Shown here: one piece after another, positions 9,316 to 18,218 of the stretch
Numbering within the stretch: the first letter of the stretch is position 1
Layout of the letters: the number at the start of each line of letters is the position of its first letter
Assembly (NCBI GenBank): GCA_018725565.1
Contig: QLUR01000009.1
Location: 1 to 64,000, forward strand
Source of the DNA: Bacillota bacterium
GTDB taxonomy: Bacteria > Bacillota > Dethiobacteria > Dethiobacterales > Dethiobacteraceae
Reading direction: 5' to 3'
Length of the DNA: 64,000 nt
Position numbers and translations under genes: made by a program
Notes under the pieces: generated by a model
The model's database searches: none
What the model saw: only the letters and a program-made list of their open reading frames with translations
What the model was told of the DNA's origin: nothing

Positions 9316-9340
9316 AATCGGGGTGTACCCCCGATTTCTC
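9316..9340 (+). terminator. Hairpin terminator after hfq
   Basis: A perfect 8-bp stem AATCGGGG / CCCCGATT with loop TGTAC lies 37 bases after the hfq stop, followed by a short pyrimidine tract (TTTCTCC). The T-run is poor, so termination may be partial and hflX could still receive readthrough. Confidence 0.55.
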
Positions 9341-9342
9341 CG

Positions 9343-9371
9343 TTGTAAGGCGTCAGTCAATAATGTATAAT
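9343..9371 (+). promoter_or_regulatory. SigA-type promoter for the toxin-antitoxin pair
   Basis: TTGTAA (9343-9348), a 17-bp spacer and a perfect TATAAT (9366-9371) sit between the hfq terminator and the antitoxin start at 9404. The AATGTAT / ATGTATA repeats around the -10 box could be the operator for an autoregulating antitoxin. Confidence 0.7.
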
Positions 9372-9403
9372 CTAATGTATAGCGGGTAAAAGGGGTGCCT
9401 TTA

Positions 9404-9661
9404 ATGAGCGAACTGGTCCGCAAACAGTTTTACATTACAAAAACCCAGGAAACACTGCTAAAAAACAGGGCAAAGGAAGCCGGCCTGACGGAGACCGAAC
9501 TGGTGCGGCAGGCAATTGATGCTCAGGTTCGGAAAATAAGCTTTGCCAGAACTTCTCTGCAGGCTTGGCGGGAAGAAAGCAGTTTCATTCGCGGTTTAAT
9601 GGCTGAAGGTCCGGTAAAAGGCGGGCGGAATTGGCAAAGAGAGGACCTTTATGAGCGCTAA
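9404..9661 (+). CDS. VapB-type ribbon-helix-helix antitoxin
   Basis: The 85-residue product has a KQFYITKTQETLLKNRAKEAGLTETELVRQAID core, which fits a strand plus two helices of a DNA-binding ribbon-helix-helix domain, and a charged C-terminal tail that would wrap the toxin. It should neutralise the PIN toxin encoded next and repress its own promoter. ATG 9404 follows AAAAGGGG with good spacing. The frame also opens at GTG 9395, inside that ribosome site. It overlaps the toxin gene by 11 bp. Confidence 0.75.
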   Translation: MSELVRKQFYITKTQETLLKNRAKEAGLTETELVRQAIDAQVRKISFARTSLQAWREESSFIRGLMAEGPVKGGRNWQREDLYER

Positions 9662-10100
9662 GATAATGCTCGACACGAATGTTCTTGTTTACGCCTACGA
9701 CCGTTCTGAGGAGCGTAAGCAAAACATCGCTTTTCGGCTGCTTGAGAAGCTGGTGGCTACAGGCACGGGAGTGATCAGCACACAACTGCTGGCCGAGTTT
9801 TTTGTGACAGTGACGAGAAAAATACCCCTGCCCCTTACCCTGGAGCAGGCTTCTGAGAGAATATCACGTTTTTGCCGGCTCTGGCCCGTGCTGGGTGTAA
9901 ACGAAATGGTCATTCTCGAGGCTATCCGTGGTGTCAGGGAGCACCGTTTTTCGTATTGGGATGCCCAAATATGGGCTACAGCCCGTCTTAACCAGATAGA
10001 GATTGTACTTAGCGAGGACTTTTCCTGCGACAGTTCAGTAGAAGGGGTCCGTTTCCTGGACCCCTTTCAACCCGCTTTTGACTGGCAGCTTTTTCAGTAA
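9651..10100 (+). CDS. VapC-type PIN-domain ribonuclease toxin
   Basis: The 149-residue product is a complete PIN domain. The acidic metal-binding residues are visible: D8 in IMLDTNVLVYAYD, E49 in TQLLAEF, D104 in YWDAQIWA, and E122/D123 in LSEDFS. Such toxins cleave tRNA or rRNA when the antitoxin is lost. The gene overlaps its antitoxin by 11 bp, the usual layout. The pair interrupts the normally adjacent hfq and hflX, which suggests lateral insertion. Confidence 0.85.
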   Translation: MSAKIMLDTNVLVYAYDRSEERKQNIAFRLLEKLVATGTGVISTQLLAEFFVTVTRKIPLPLTLEQASERISRFCRLWPVLGVNEMVILEAIRGVREHRFSYWDAQIWATARLNQIEIVLSEDFSCDSSVEGVRFLDPFQPAFDWQLFQ

Positions 10101-10133
10101 TAAGCGGCAGCCCCAACCCAAAGAGGTGTTACG

Positions 10134-11402
10134 ATGGAGACGGCTATACTGGTCGGCCTGCAGACGGCAAAGGCGGGACTGGCAACAGAAGAAACAATGC
10201 GTGAACTGGCGCAGCTTGTGAAGACGGCAGGAGCAGAGCCGGCAGCCGAGGTGGTGCAAAAGCGGCCGGCTGCGGATTCCGCCTATTATGTGGGGAAAGG
10301 CAAGGCGGAGGAAATCGCTGTCCTGGCCAAAGAGATTGCCGCTGACTGCGTGGTGTTTGATGACGAACTTTCCCCGGTTCAGATTCGCAATCTGGAAGCG
10401 GTCACCGGCGTGCGAGTTGTAGATCGCACCGCTTTGATACTTGATATATTTGCCGGCCGGGCGCGCACTCGTGAAGGGAAACTGCAGGTGGAACTGGCGC
10501 AGGCCAACTATCTGTTGCCGCGGCTTACCGGACGTGGTGAGGCCATGTCGCGCCTGGGCGGCGGAATCGGCACCAGGGGGCCGGGGGAGAAGAAGCTGGA
10601 GACTGACAGGCGAGTCCTGCGCGAGCGGATTGTCGACCTGCGGCGCGAGCTGGAAGAAGTCAAAAAACACCGCAGCCTGCACCGCCAGTCCCGCCAGGCG
10701 ATTCCTCTGCCGGTGGTGACGCTGGTGGGCTACACCAACGCCGGCAAGTCAACACTGCTTAACGCTCTGACAGGAGCAGAGACATTGGTGGAAGATAAGC
10801 TGTTTGCTACCCTTGACCCGACCACCCGCCGGGTCAGACTGCCTGGAGGACGGGAATTTCTGCTGACAGACACGGTAGGCTTCATCCGTAAGCTGCCGCA
10901 TCACCTGGTGGCGGCTTTCCGCGCTACCCTGGAAGAAGTGTTGCAGGCTGACCTGCTCCTGCACGTAGTCGATACCGCCCACCCGCAGGCTGCTGAACAA
11001 ATAGAGGCGGTTATGGATGTTTTAAGACAGCTCGCAGCGGCAGACCGTCCAATGCTGCTCGTTTTTAACAAGCTCGACGAGCCGCTGGCCAAAACAGCTC
11101 TGCCTGCTCTGTCCAGGGGCTACCCGGACCATGTAGCGGTTTCCGCGCAGAATAAAGAAGGTCTGGCGGAGCTGCTGCGCAAAACGGAGGCTTTGCTGCA
11201 GCATGATGACTGCCGCATATCGCTGATGCTGCCGTTAGGCCGGGATGATTTGCTGGCAATTATGAGGAGGCACGGTAAGGTTGACAGCGCAGAGTACACT
11301 GCAGGGGGAATTGACGTCAGAGCAACCCTGCCACGCCTTTGGGCAGCGAAAATCAGCGCTTTCCTGAACAGTCCGGAGAGGAGTGCCGGCGGTGACAGTT
11401 AA
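10134..11402 (+). CDS. hflX: Ribosome-associated GTPase HflX
   Basis: HflX (422 aa) is an Obg-like GTPase that binds the 50S subunit and splits stalled ribosomes. The glycine-rich N-terminal HflX domain ends in SRLGGGIGTRGPGEKKLETDRR. The G domain follows with P-loop GYTNAGKST, G3 DTVGFIRKLPHHLV and G4 NKLD. Only 33 bp separate it from the toxin gene and no promoter is visible between them, so it may now depend on the toxin-antitoxin promoter plus readthrough from hfq. Confidence 0.94.
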   Translation: METAILVGLQTAKAGLATEETMRELAQLVKTAGAEPAAEVVQKRPAADSAYYVGKGKAEEIAVLAKEIAADCVVFDDELSPVQIRNLEAVTGVRVVDRTALILDIFAGRARTREGKLQVELAQANYLLPRLTGRGEAMSRLGGGIGTRGPGEKKLETDRRVLRERIVDLRRELEEVKKHRSLHRQSRQAIPLPVVTLVGYTNAGKSTLLNALTGAETLVEDKLFATLDPTTRRVRLPGGREFLLTDTVGFIRKLPHHLVAAFRATLEEVLQADLLLHVVDTAHPQAAEQIEAVMDVLRQLAAADRPMLLVFNKLDEPLAKTALPALSRGYPDHVAVSAQNKEGLAELLRKTEALLQHDDCRISLMLPLGRDDLLAIMRRHGKVDSAEYTAGGIDVRATLPRLWAAKISAFLNSPERSAGGDS

Positions 11403-12636
11403 TTCCAGTCGTAAATATGAACAGCTTTTTGCGGAAGCCGAAGCGCAAACCGCTCCTGTTTTCCGCCGTATCGGACAGACAGTGCTGCACAACCAGGCAC
11501 GGGTGCTGGAAGCTTTTAAGGAATTTAAAGTGGATGAGACGTGTTTTCATGACTCGACCGGTTACGGTTACAATGACGGCGGCCGGGAAAAACTTGACCA
11601 GCTCTTTGCGCGCATATTCGGTGCAGAGGCTGCCCTGGTACGGCCGCAGTTTGTATCCGGTACACACGCTATTGCTTCCTGTATATATGGACTCCTGCAA
11701 CGCGGCGGCCGCATGGTGTCGCTTACCGGCAAACCCTATGACACGCTGCAGAAAGCACTGGGGCTGGCGGGTGACGGCAAGAAGGGATTGGAAGCGGCTG
11801 GTGTCGGTTATGCCCAAGCCGACCTTTGCGCCGGCTTTGACGGAACGGTCCTGGATGAAGTTTTGGCCGCCGGAGCGCAGCTCGTTTTTATCCAGCGATC
11901 ACGCGGCTACACGGAACGACGCTCACTTACAACAGGGCAGATCGGCCTGCTTTGCCAGGAGGTCAGGAAGAGGGCCCCTGAGGCGGTCATCTTTGTAGAC
12001 AACTGCTACGGCGAGTTTGTGGAGGCGCTGGAGCCCTGCCATGCCGGAGCCGACCTGGTGGCCGGTTCACTGATTAAAAACGCCGGCGGCGGCCTGGCCC
12101 CCGCCGGGGGCTATGTGGCCGGCCGTGCCGACCTGGTGGAGCAGGCGGCATGGCGTTTGACAGCGCCTGGACTTGGCGCAGGGATAGGCAACATGGCCGG
12201 CGTGAAGCGCCTGTACTACCAGGGACTTTTCGTGGCACCGCACCAGACGGGGGAAGCACTCAAAGGGACGGTGCTTGCCGCCTGGCTTTTTGAACGCCTG
12301 GGTTTTGCAGTATGCCCGAAATGGCATGAGGAACGGGGCGACTCAGTCCAGGCCATTTGCCTGGGAACGCCGCAGTTGCTGGAGAAATTTTGCTGTGCTG
12401 TCCAGGCCGCCTCCCCGGTGGACAGCTGCTTTAGGCCAAGTCCCGCCCCCATGCCAGGCTACCGTGACAAAATCATCATGGCCGCCGGCACCTTCGTGCA
12501 GGGGGCGAGCAGCGAACTTTCCGCCGACGCGCCCCTGCGCCCGCCTTATACCGTATTCCTGCAGGGAGGGCTGACCTATGAGCACGTCAGGCTGGCGCTG
12601 GCACAGATGCTTGAGGCAACAGGCCTGGCGGGATAA
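11383..12636 (+). CDS. PLP-dependent YnbB / methionine gamma-lyase-family protein
   Basis: This fold-type I PLP enzyme (417 aa) belongs to the family annotated as aluminium resistance protein or methionine gamma-lyase-like protein (Bacillus YnbB). The lysine in GSLIKNAGGGLAPAGGY fits the Schiff-base position, and VFIQRSRGYTERRSLTTGQI and VDNCYGEFVE are family segments. The true substrate is not established. It begins inside hflX. GTG 11383 is given; GTG 11392 is nearly as good and better spaced from GGAGAGGAG. The position right after hflX is conserved in many Firmicutes. Confidence 0.85.
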   Translation: MPAVTVNSSRKYEQLFAEAEAQTAPVFRRIGQTVLHNQARVLEAFKEFKVDETCFHDSTGYGYNDGGREKLDQLFARIFGAEAALVRPQFVSGTHAIASCIYGLLQRGGRMVSLTGKPYDTLQKALGLAGDGKKGLEAAGVGYAQADLCAGFDGTVLDEVLAAGAQLVFIQRSRGYTERRSLTTGQIGLLCQEVRKRAPEAVIFVDNCYGEFVEALEPCHAGADLVAGSLIKNAGGGLAPAGGYVAGRADLVEQAAWRLTAPGLGAGIGNMAGVKRLYYQGLFVAPHQTGEALKGTVLAAWLFERLGFAVCPKWHEERGDSVQAICLGTPQLLEKFCCAVQAASPVDSCFRPSPAPMPGYRDKIIMAAGTFVQGASSELSADAPLRPPYTVFLQGGLTYEHVRLALAQMLEATGLAG

Positions 12637-12712
12637 GCGAAGCAAAAGAGGAAATAAGACGCCGGCAGCTGAATATTAACGTCTAAGAGCGCTTCGGCAA
12701 GGCGGTGAAGTT

Positions 12713-13417
12713 GTGGGCGTAATCCTGGAAGGCAAGGCTCTCAGCAAGTGGTACCAGATGGGAGAAGTACGCGTAGAAGCCCTGAAAAGGGTATCGTTTC
12801 AAATATACCGCGGGGAGTTTGTGGTCATTCTCGGTCCGAGCGGCTCGGGCAAAAGTACCCTGTTGAATCTGATCGGCGGCATGGACCAGGTAAGTGAAGG
12901 CGAAATCTATTACCAGGGCAAGCCTCTGCACGGGGTTCCGGAAAGTGCGCTTACTACGTATAGGCGCAACACGGTAGGCTTTATTTTTCAGTTTTATAAC
13001 CTGATGCCGAATCTGACCGCCTTTGAAAACGTCCAGCTGGCCGCGGAAATTACCAGGGAACCGCTGCCGGTGATGGATGTTCTGGAAGAGGTGGGGCTGA
13101 GTGAACGGGCGGGGCATTTCCCGTCTCAACTGTCGGGCGGAGAGCAGCAGCGGGTGGCGGTGGCCCGCGCCGTGGCCAAAAACCCGGAAATTCTGCTGTG
13201 TGACGAACCGACCGGCGCCCTGGATTTTAAGACCGGAATTTACGTTTTAAAACTGCTGCGTAACTTTAACCGGAAATATGCTAAAACAGTCATGGTTATT
13301 ACCCATAATGCCGGTATCGCCGAGATGGCCGACCGGGTGTTTACCATGCGGGACGGCGAGATCGCCGCTATCCGGGTGATTGACAGCCCCAGGTCCCCGG
13401 AAGAGGTGAGCTGGTAA
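12713..13417 (+). CDS. MacB-like ABC transporter ATP-binding protein
   Basis: The 234-residue ATPase drives the adjacent FtsX-type permease. Walker [11 protein letters not shown]-loop [18 protein letters not shown], signature LSGGEQQRV and Walker [12 protein letters not shown] are all present. The lolD/macB-type sequence points to mechanotransmission or export rather than solute uptake. GTG 12713 is the start, since the family N-terminus ([10 protein letters not shown]) follows directly. The stop overlaps the permease start by 1 bp (TAATG). Confidence 0.92.
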   Translation: MGVILEGKALSKWYQMGEVRVEALKRVSFQIYRGEFVVILGPSGSGKSTLLNLIGGMDQVSEGEIYYQGKPLHGVPESALTTYRRNTVGFIFQFYNLMPNLTAFENVQLAAEITREPLPVMDVLEEVGLSERAGHFPSQLSGGEQQRVAVARAVAKNPEILLCDEPTGALDFKTGIYVLKLLRNFNRKYAKTVMVITHNAGIAEMADRVFTMRDGEIAAIRVIDSPRSPEEVSW

Positions 13418-15774
13418 TGCTGCAGCGAAAGATGTGGCGGGACCTGCTGGAAAACAAAACAGCCTACCTGGCCTGTGCCGCTGTGATAGCCATCGGTTTA
13501 ATGGTGTTCGTTTCCATGTCGGTAATTTTCCAAAGCCTGAGCGAAGCGAGAGAAAGTTTTTACCGTGATTTCCGCTTCGCGGACGGGTTTGCCCGTGTGC
13601 GCGCCATCTCGGAAACCCAGACGGAGAGACTCGCCTTGCTGGAGGGAATTGACCGCCTGGAAGGCCGCTTGGTGCGTGATGTCCGCGTCCATTTCCCGGA
13701 CAGGGCGGAAAACGTGTTCCTGCGGTTGGTATCAGTTACCCTTGAGCAGGACGACCGCCTGAATAACGTGCTGGTTTTGGCCGGCCGACTTCCTTCCGCC
13801 GGCACACAGGGAGTGTTGCTGGACCCCGACTTTATGGAAGCCAACGGGCTTGGTCCCGGCAGCAACTTTCAGGTGCTGATTCACGGGGAGAAAGTTACTC
13901 TGCAGGTGACCGGCTCCGGATACAGTCCGGAATTTATTTATGCCATGCGCACGCCCATGGATGTTTTTCCTGACCCCGCCACCTTTGGCATCGCTTATCT
14001 GTGTCTTAACGTGATGCAGGAACTGTTCGGGCAGGAGGCGTTAAACGACCTTTCTTTTACCCTGGCTGACGGCTATACTTTTCAGGATGTGGAGGACAGC
14101 CTTGAGACGAGGCTGGAAGCGCATGGCCTGGAAGCGCTGTATGCCAGAAAAGACCAGACCAGCGAAGCAATGCTGAGCATGGAACTGCAGGGTTTGCAGG
14201 CGATGGTGGCCTCCATGCCGCTGCTTTTTCTGGCGATTGCGGCCATTATCCTGTACATTCTGCTTAAAAGAATGGTTGAGCAGCAAAGAGGTCAGATCGG
14301 CACACTGAAAGCGTTTGGCTTTTCGAACCAGGAGATATTGCTGCATTACCTGACTTACGCCCTGGCGATCAGCGCTGCCGGCGGCCTGAGTGGCGGGCTG
14401 CTGGGAAGCTGGCTTACCTATCCAATGATGGCCATGTACGAGACATTTTTTAATTTACCCGGTCTGACCGGCCGGTTTTCCTGGCTGCATCTGCTGGGCG
14501 GGCTGCTGTTTTCGCTTGGTTTCGGCGCGCTGGCCGGTTACCTTGGCGCCAAAGGGGTTCTGGCACTGCGCCCCGCGGAGGCGATGCGCCCGGCAGCTCC
14601 CCCTATGGCCAAAAGAACACTGCTGGAAGGCTGGCACCTGTACTGGAACAACCTAAATGTTCAAGGGAAAATGGCGACCCGCAACCTGTTCCGCAACAAG
14701 GCCCGCAGTTTTCTAACCGTGCTGGGGGTAATGTCCGCCTTCAGCCTGATTGCCACCACGGGATATTTTCTCTCTATGTTTGACGTGCTGCTCCTGGACC
14801 AGTTCACCAAAGTACAGACCCACGATATCAAAGTTGTTTTCAACGCGCCGGCCGATTACCGCCATGTGCAAAGAGAGCTGGCGCGCCTGCCCGGTATTAA
14901 CAGGGCGGAGGCTTTCCTGGAGGCTCCGGCCAAGCTAAAACACGGCTGGCTGGAAGACGAGGCGGTAATTCTGGGGATAGAGCAGGATTCCTTCCTTTAT
15001 AATCTTCTGGACAGCAGAGGAGAAAGAGTCCCCCTGCCGCCGTACGGGATTGTGCTTTCACAGAAACTGGCGGAGAGCCTTCAGGCCGAATTGGGGGACC
15101 GCCTGGAAGTGGAAAGCCCTTTTGCGGAAGAGTCCCCTGTGTATACCAGGGTGTCGGACATTGTCCCGCAGCACCTTGGCATCAACGCTTACATGGAACT
15201 CGAGGCTCTCTCCCGCCTGCTTGGTCAGAATCACCTTGGCACGGCGATACTGCTGGCCGCAACTGACGGGACATATCCTGTACTTAAAGAGCGCTATCGC
15301 GAGTCGCCGCTTGTTTTCGCCGTGGAGGGGAAAGGTGCCTTGCTGCAGAAATTTAACGAAATGATGGAGTCTTACGGCTACACTGTCTGGCTGCTGGCCG
15401 TGTTCGGGCTATTAACTGCGTTTGCCGTGATTTATAACTCCGGACTGGTTTCCCTCTCTGAGAGAAAACGAGAACTGGCTTCCTTGCGGGTGTTGGGGCT
15501 GACCTCCGGTGAAGTGCTGCAGGTGCTTACTTTTGAACAATGGTTTATCAGCCTGTTCGGCATACTGGCCGGCGTTCCGGCGACTATGCTTCTGATCCAT
15601 GGCATGGCAGACGCCATGGAGAGCGATTTGTTTTCCTTTCCCGTCCTGTTTGAATGGCAGCCCTTTATTATCGGGGCCTTGGGGACGGCGGCCTCTATCT
15701 GGCTGACTCATCAGGTGCTGGCGGTGAGGGTGAGAAGACTTTCCATGGTGGAAGTTCTGAAAGAAAGAGACTAG
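13417..15774 (+). CDS. FtsX-family ABC transporter permease
   Basis: The 785-residue membrane protein has an N-terminal helix (TAYLACAAVIAIGLMVFVSM), a large extracytoplasmic domain and two FtsX cores. The first core is near residues 260-390. The second follows RNLFRNKARSFLTVLGVMSA and ends with three helices (YTVWLLAVFGLLTAF, WFISLFGILAGVPATM and the C-terminal one). This duplicated MacB-like layout matches exporters of peptides, lipids or drugs. The substrate cannot be read from sequence. It works with the ATPase before it and the adaptor after it. Confidence 0.9.
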   Translation: MLQRKMWRDLLENKTAYLACAAVIAIGLMVFVSMSVIFQSLSEARESFYRDFRFADGFARVRAISETQTERLALLEGIDRLEGRLVRDVRVHFPDRAENVFLRLVSVTLEQDDRLNNVLVLAGRLPSAGTQGVLLDPDFMEANGLGPGSNFQVLIHGEKVTLQVTGSGYSPEFIYAMRTPMDVFPDPATFGIAYLCLNVMQELFGQEALNDLSFTLADGYTFQDVEDSLETRLEAHGLEALYARKDQTSEAMLSMELQGLQAMVASMPLLFLAIAAIILYILLKRMVEQQRGQIGTLKAFGFSNQEILLHYLTYALAISAAGGLSGGLLGSWLTYPMMAMYETFFNLPGLTGRFSWLHLLGGLLFSLGFGALAGYLGAKGVLALRPAEAMRPAAPPMAKRTLLEGWHLYWNNLNVQGKMATRNLFRNKARSFLTVLGVMSAFSLIATTGYFLSMFDVLLLDQFTKVQTHDIKVVFNAPADYRHVQRELARLPGINRAEAFLEAPAKLKHGWLEDEAVILGIEQDSFLYNLLDSRGERVPLPPYGIVLSQKLAESLQAELGDRLEVESPFAEESPVYTRVSDIVPQHLGINAYMELEALSRLLGQNHLGTAILLAATDGTYPVLKERYRESPLVFAVEGKGALLQKFNEMMESYGYTVWLLAVFGLLTAFAVIYNSGLVSLSERKRELASLRVLGLTSGEVLQVLTFEQWFISLFGILAGVPATMLLIHGMADAMESDLFSFPVLFEWQPFIIGALGTAASIWLTHQVLAVRVRRLSMVEVLKERD

Positions 15775-15793
15775 CCCAAGGAGAGTGTGCGCA

Positions 15794-17038
15794 GTGAAAA
15801 AGAGAATGAAATGGTTGCTTTGGGTTATGACAGTTATCGCTTTGGCAGCAGTATACGTTTATAACGCGGCTAGGCCCTTGCAGGCCGAACTGCTGGTTGT
15901 GCAACCGCGGGACATAGAAAAAAAGTTTGTGGAAACAGGCACGCTTTCTGCGGTATGGGAAAAGGACCTGTTCAGCGCCGCAGCAGGCAGGGTAACGCTG
16001 TTAACTGTAAAGGAAGGCGATACTGTTGCTGCCGGGGAAACGCTGCTCAGGCTTGATACCAGGGAAATAGAATACCAGATTGCCCAGTTAAAAGGCCAGT
16101 TGCACAGTATTCTTGGCCAGGAAAAACAGGCTTTCAGCGGACCGCGCGCTGCCCAGGTGGCGCAGCAGCAATTGGCGTTGAAACAGGCCGAGCAGCAGTT
16201 GAACAGTGCCCAGGCGGAGTACGGGCGGACAGAGACGCTTTTTGCTGCGGGGGCTGTCAGCAAGTCTGTATTGGAAGAAGCAGGCAGGGCGGTAACACAG
16301 CTGGAGCTGATTCACGCCCAGCAGGTTCAGGCGCTAAAGCTTCTGCAGGAAGAAAGCGGCCCGCCGGCAGGAACCGCTGAGCACTTTGCCGGCCTTACGG
16401 CTTCGTTGCAGGCACAGCTTGCTTTGCTCGAATACCAGAGGAGAAACGCTGTGCTGACCGCGCCGGCAGCCGGTACTGTTGCCGCCCTCCATGTTAAAGA
16501 GGGTGCTATGGTTACACCCGGCACGCCGCTTCTTTCCCTCTTCCGTCCGGGGAAGTACGAGTTGGAACTTTTTGTCTTGCCGCAAGACATCCGTAAGGTA
16601 AAAACGGGCCTGCCCGTCGAAGTATCTTTCCGGGATGAACAGAACGGGAACAGCATGAGCGGCACAGTGACCGGGGTTGCTCCGACAGCAGTGGAAAAAC
16701 TGTCTGCACTGGGAGTGCTGGAGCAAAGAGTGAAGGTTACTGTGGCGGTGTCGGGAGAAGTCGCCGGTTTGCGCCCCGGCTTTGCCATGGATGTAACATT
16801 TGTAACCCAGCGAGAGGAAGGTCAGCTGGCAGTACCCAAAACAGCTCTTTTCAGGCTCGACGGAGAGAGTGCCGTTTGGGTGGTTCGCAACGGCAGGGCC
16901 GGCATTCAGCCGGTGCAAAAGGGCCTTGAAACTGATGATGATGCCGTAATAATTTCAGGGCTTGCAGAAGGGGAGCGGGTGATACTGAATCCCCGCCTGG
17001 AAGGGCTGAAAGAAGGAGTCCGGATTGTTGAGCCATAG
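15794..17038 (+). CDS. HlyD/MacA-type efflux adaptor (membrane fusion protein)
   Basis: The product (414 aa) begins with one membrane anchor (MKWLLWVMTVIALAAVYVY). It then has a lipoyl/barrel-sandwich half (LLTVKEGDTVAAGETLLRLDT), an alpha-helical hairpin rich in Q/A/E, the second lipoyl half (VAALHVKEGAMVTPGTPLL) and beta-barrel domains. It should couple the ABC permease to extracytoplasmic substrate handling. GTG 15794 is chosen because AAGGAGAG lies 8 bases upstream; GTG 15785 overlaps that site. Confidence 0.9.
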   Translation: MKKRMKWLLWVMTVIALAAVYVYNAARPLQAELLVVQPRDIEKKFVETGTLSAVWEKDLFSAAAGRVTLLTVKEGDTVAAGETLLRLDTREIEYQIAQLKGQLHSILGQEKQAFSGPRAAQVAQQQLALKQAEQQLNSAQAEYGRTETLFAAGAVSKSVLEEAGRAVTQLELIHAQQVQALKLLQEESGPPAGTAEHFAGLTASLQAQLALLEYQRRNAVLTAPAAGTVAALHVKEGAMVTPGTPLLSLFRPGKYELELFVLPQDIRKVKTGLPVEVSFRDEQNGNSMSGTVTGVAPTAVEKLSALGVLEQRVKVTVAVSGEVAGLRPGFAMDVTFVTQREEGQLAVPKTALFRLDGESAVWVVRNGRAGIQPVQKGLETDDDAVIISGLAEGERVILNPRLEGLKEGVRIVEP

Positions 17039-17070
17039 CTTCCGCGAGAACGTCCGGCAAGTGGTATGCA

Positions 17071-17099
17071 TTGCTTTTTCAATGTGGTTTTGGTATACT
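17071..17099 (+). promoter_or_regulatory. SigA-type promoter for rlmN
   Basis: TTGCTT (17071-17076), 17-bp spacer, TATACT (17094-17099). It lies 35 bp before the rlmN start and after the adaptor stop, so it begins a new transcription unit that probably covers rlmN-stp-prkC-rsgA-rpe. Confidence 0.65.
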
Positions 17100-17133
17100 T
17101 GCTGCAGGTTCGAGTCTGTACAAGGAGTGTGAC

Positions 17134-18171
17134 ATGCAGAAAGTTAACCTTCTCGACCTGTCGCCGGCTGAGCTGCGAGCCTTTCTTGCCGGCTTGGGTG
17201 AGCCGCCCTACAGGGCTGACCAGATTCAGGACTGGTTGTATAGAAGAGGGGCGGACAGTTTCGTACAGATGACCAACCTGCCGCAGGACTTGCGGGGGAA
17301 ATTGCCGGAGGTCGCCGGAATTGGCTTGTTGCAGGTTTTATCGGAGCAAGCTGCGCAAGACGGGACCAGGAAGCTTCTTTTTGCACTCGCGGACGGCAAC
17401 AGTGTGGAAACCGTTGTTCTGCCGTATGAACACGGCTTTAGCGTATGTGTTTCTACCCAGGTCGGTTGCCGGTGGAAGTGTGGGTTTTGTGCTTCCGGAT
17501 TGCAGGGCTTTGTCAGAAACCTTCGGCCTGCAGAGATTATGGCGCAGGTGCTGCAGGTCAAAAACAACCTGCAGTCCGCAGGGATGGCCCTGAAAAGCAT
17601 CGTGCTGATGGGTACCGGTGAACCTTTGGACAACTGGGATGGCACCGTTGCTTTCCTGCGTGCGGTCCGTGACCCTAAGCTGCTGGCCGTGAGCCTGCGG
17701 CATGTTACTTTGTCGACCGTAGGCTTGCCTGAGCGCATCCGTGCCTTGGCGGATTTTTGCTGGCCGGTGACGCTGGCTGTCTCACTACACGCCGCAGAAG
17801 ATGCGTTGCGTGACAGGATAATGCCTGTTAACAGGAAGTATCCGTTACCTGTTTTACTTGCTGCTTGTGACTATTATGCTGAAAAGACAGGACGGAGAAT
17901 TACCTACGAATATATCATGCTTGACAACATCAATGACAGCCAGGAACATGCTCGGAAATTGTCCGTACTGTTGCGTGGCCGCCTTTGTCACGTTAACCTG
18001 ATCGCCCTGAATACGGTGCGGGTCTTGGACTGCCGGCCAAGCGACGAAGCGGCGGTACGCCGTTTTGCTGATATTTTGGTTAGAGAAAAAATAAACACTA
18101 CGGTCAGGCGCAGGCTAGGTTCGGAAATAGCGGCTGCCTGCGGACAGCTGCGCAACACTTTCCTGGCTTAA
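17134..18171 (+). CDS. rlmN: 23S rRNA/tRNA (adenine-C2) methyltransferase RlmN
   Basis: RlmN (345 aa) is a radical-SAM enzyme that methylates C2 of A2503 in 23S rRNA and A37 in some tRNAs. The cluster ligands are C112, C116 and C119 in VGCRWKCGFC. The C-terminal catalytic cysteine lies in SEIAAACGQL. Other family segments are MGTGEPLDNWD and TLSTVGLPERI. The frame is open from 17071, but ATG 17134 has AAGGAG at ideal spacing and lies downstream of the promoter. Confidence 0.95.
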   Translation: MQKVNLLDLSPAELRAFLAGLGEPPYRADQIQDWLYRRGADSFVQMTNLPQDLRGKLPEVAGIGLLQVLSEQAAQDGTRKLLFALADGNSVETVVLPYEHGFSVCVSTQVGCRWKCGFCASGLQGFVRNLRPAEIMAQVLQVKNNLQSAGMALKSIVLMGTGEPLDNWDGTVAFLRAVRDPKLLAVSLRHVTLSTVGLPERIRALADFCWPVTLAVSLHAAEDALRDRIMPVNRKYPLPVLLAACDYYAEKTGRRITYEYIMLDNINDSQEHARKLSVLLRGRLCHVNLIALNTVRVLDCRPSDEAAVRRFADILVREKINTTVRRRLGSEIAAACGQLRNTFLA

Positions 18172-18218
18172 AGCCGGAACTCCCGGGCTTTCCGGGAAAG
18201 ACAACAGAGGTGTGCCGA

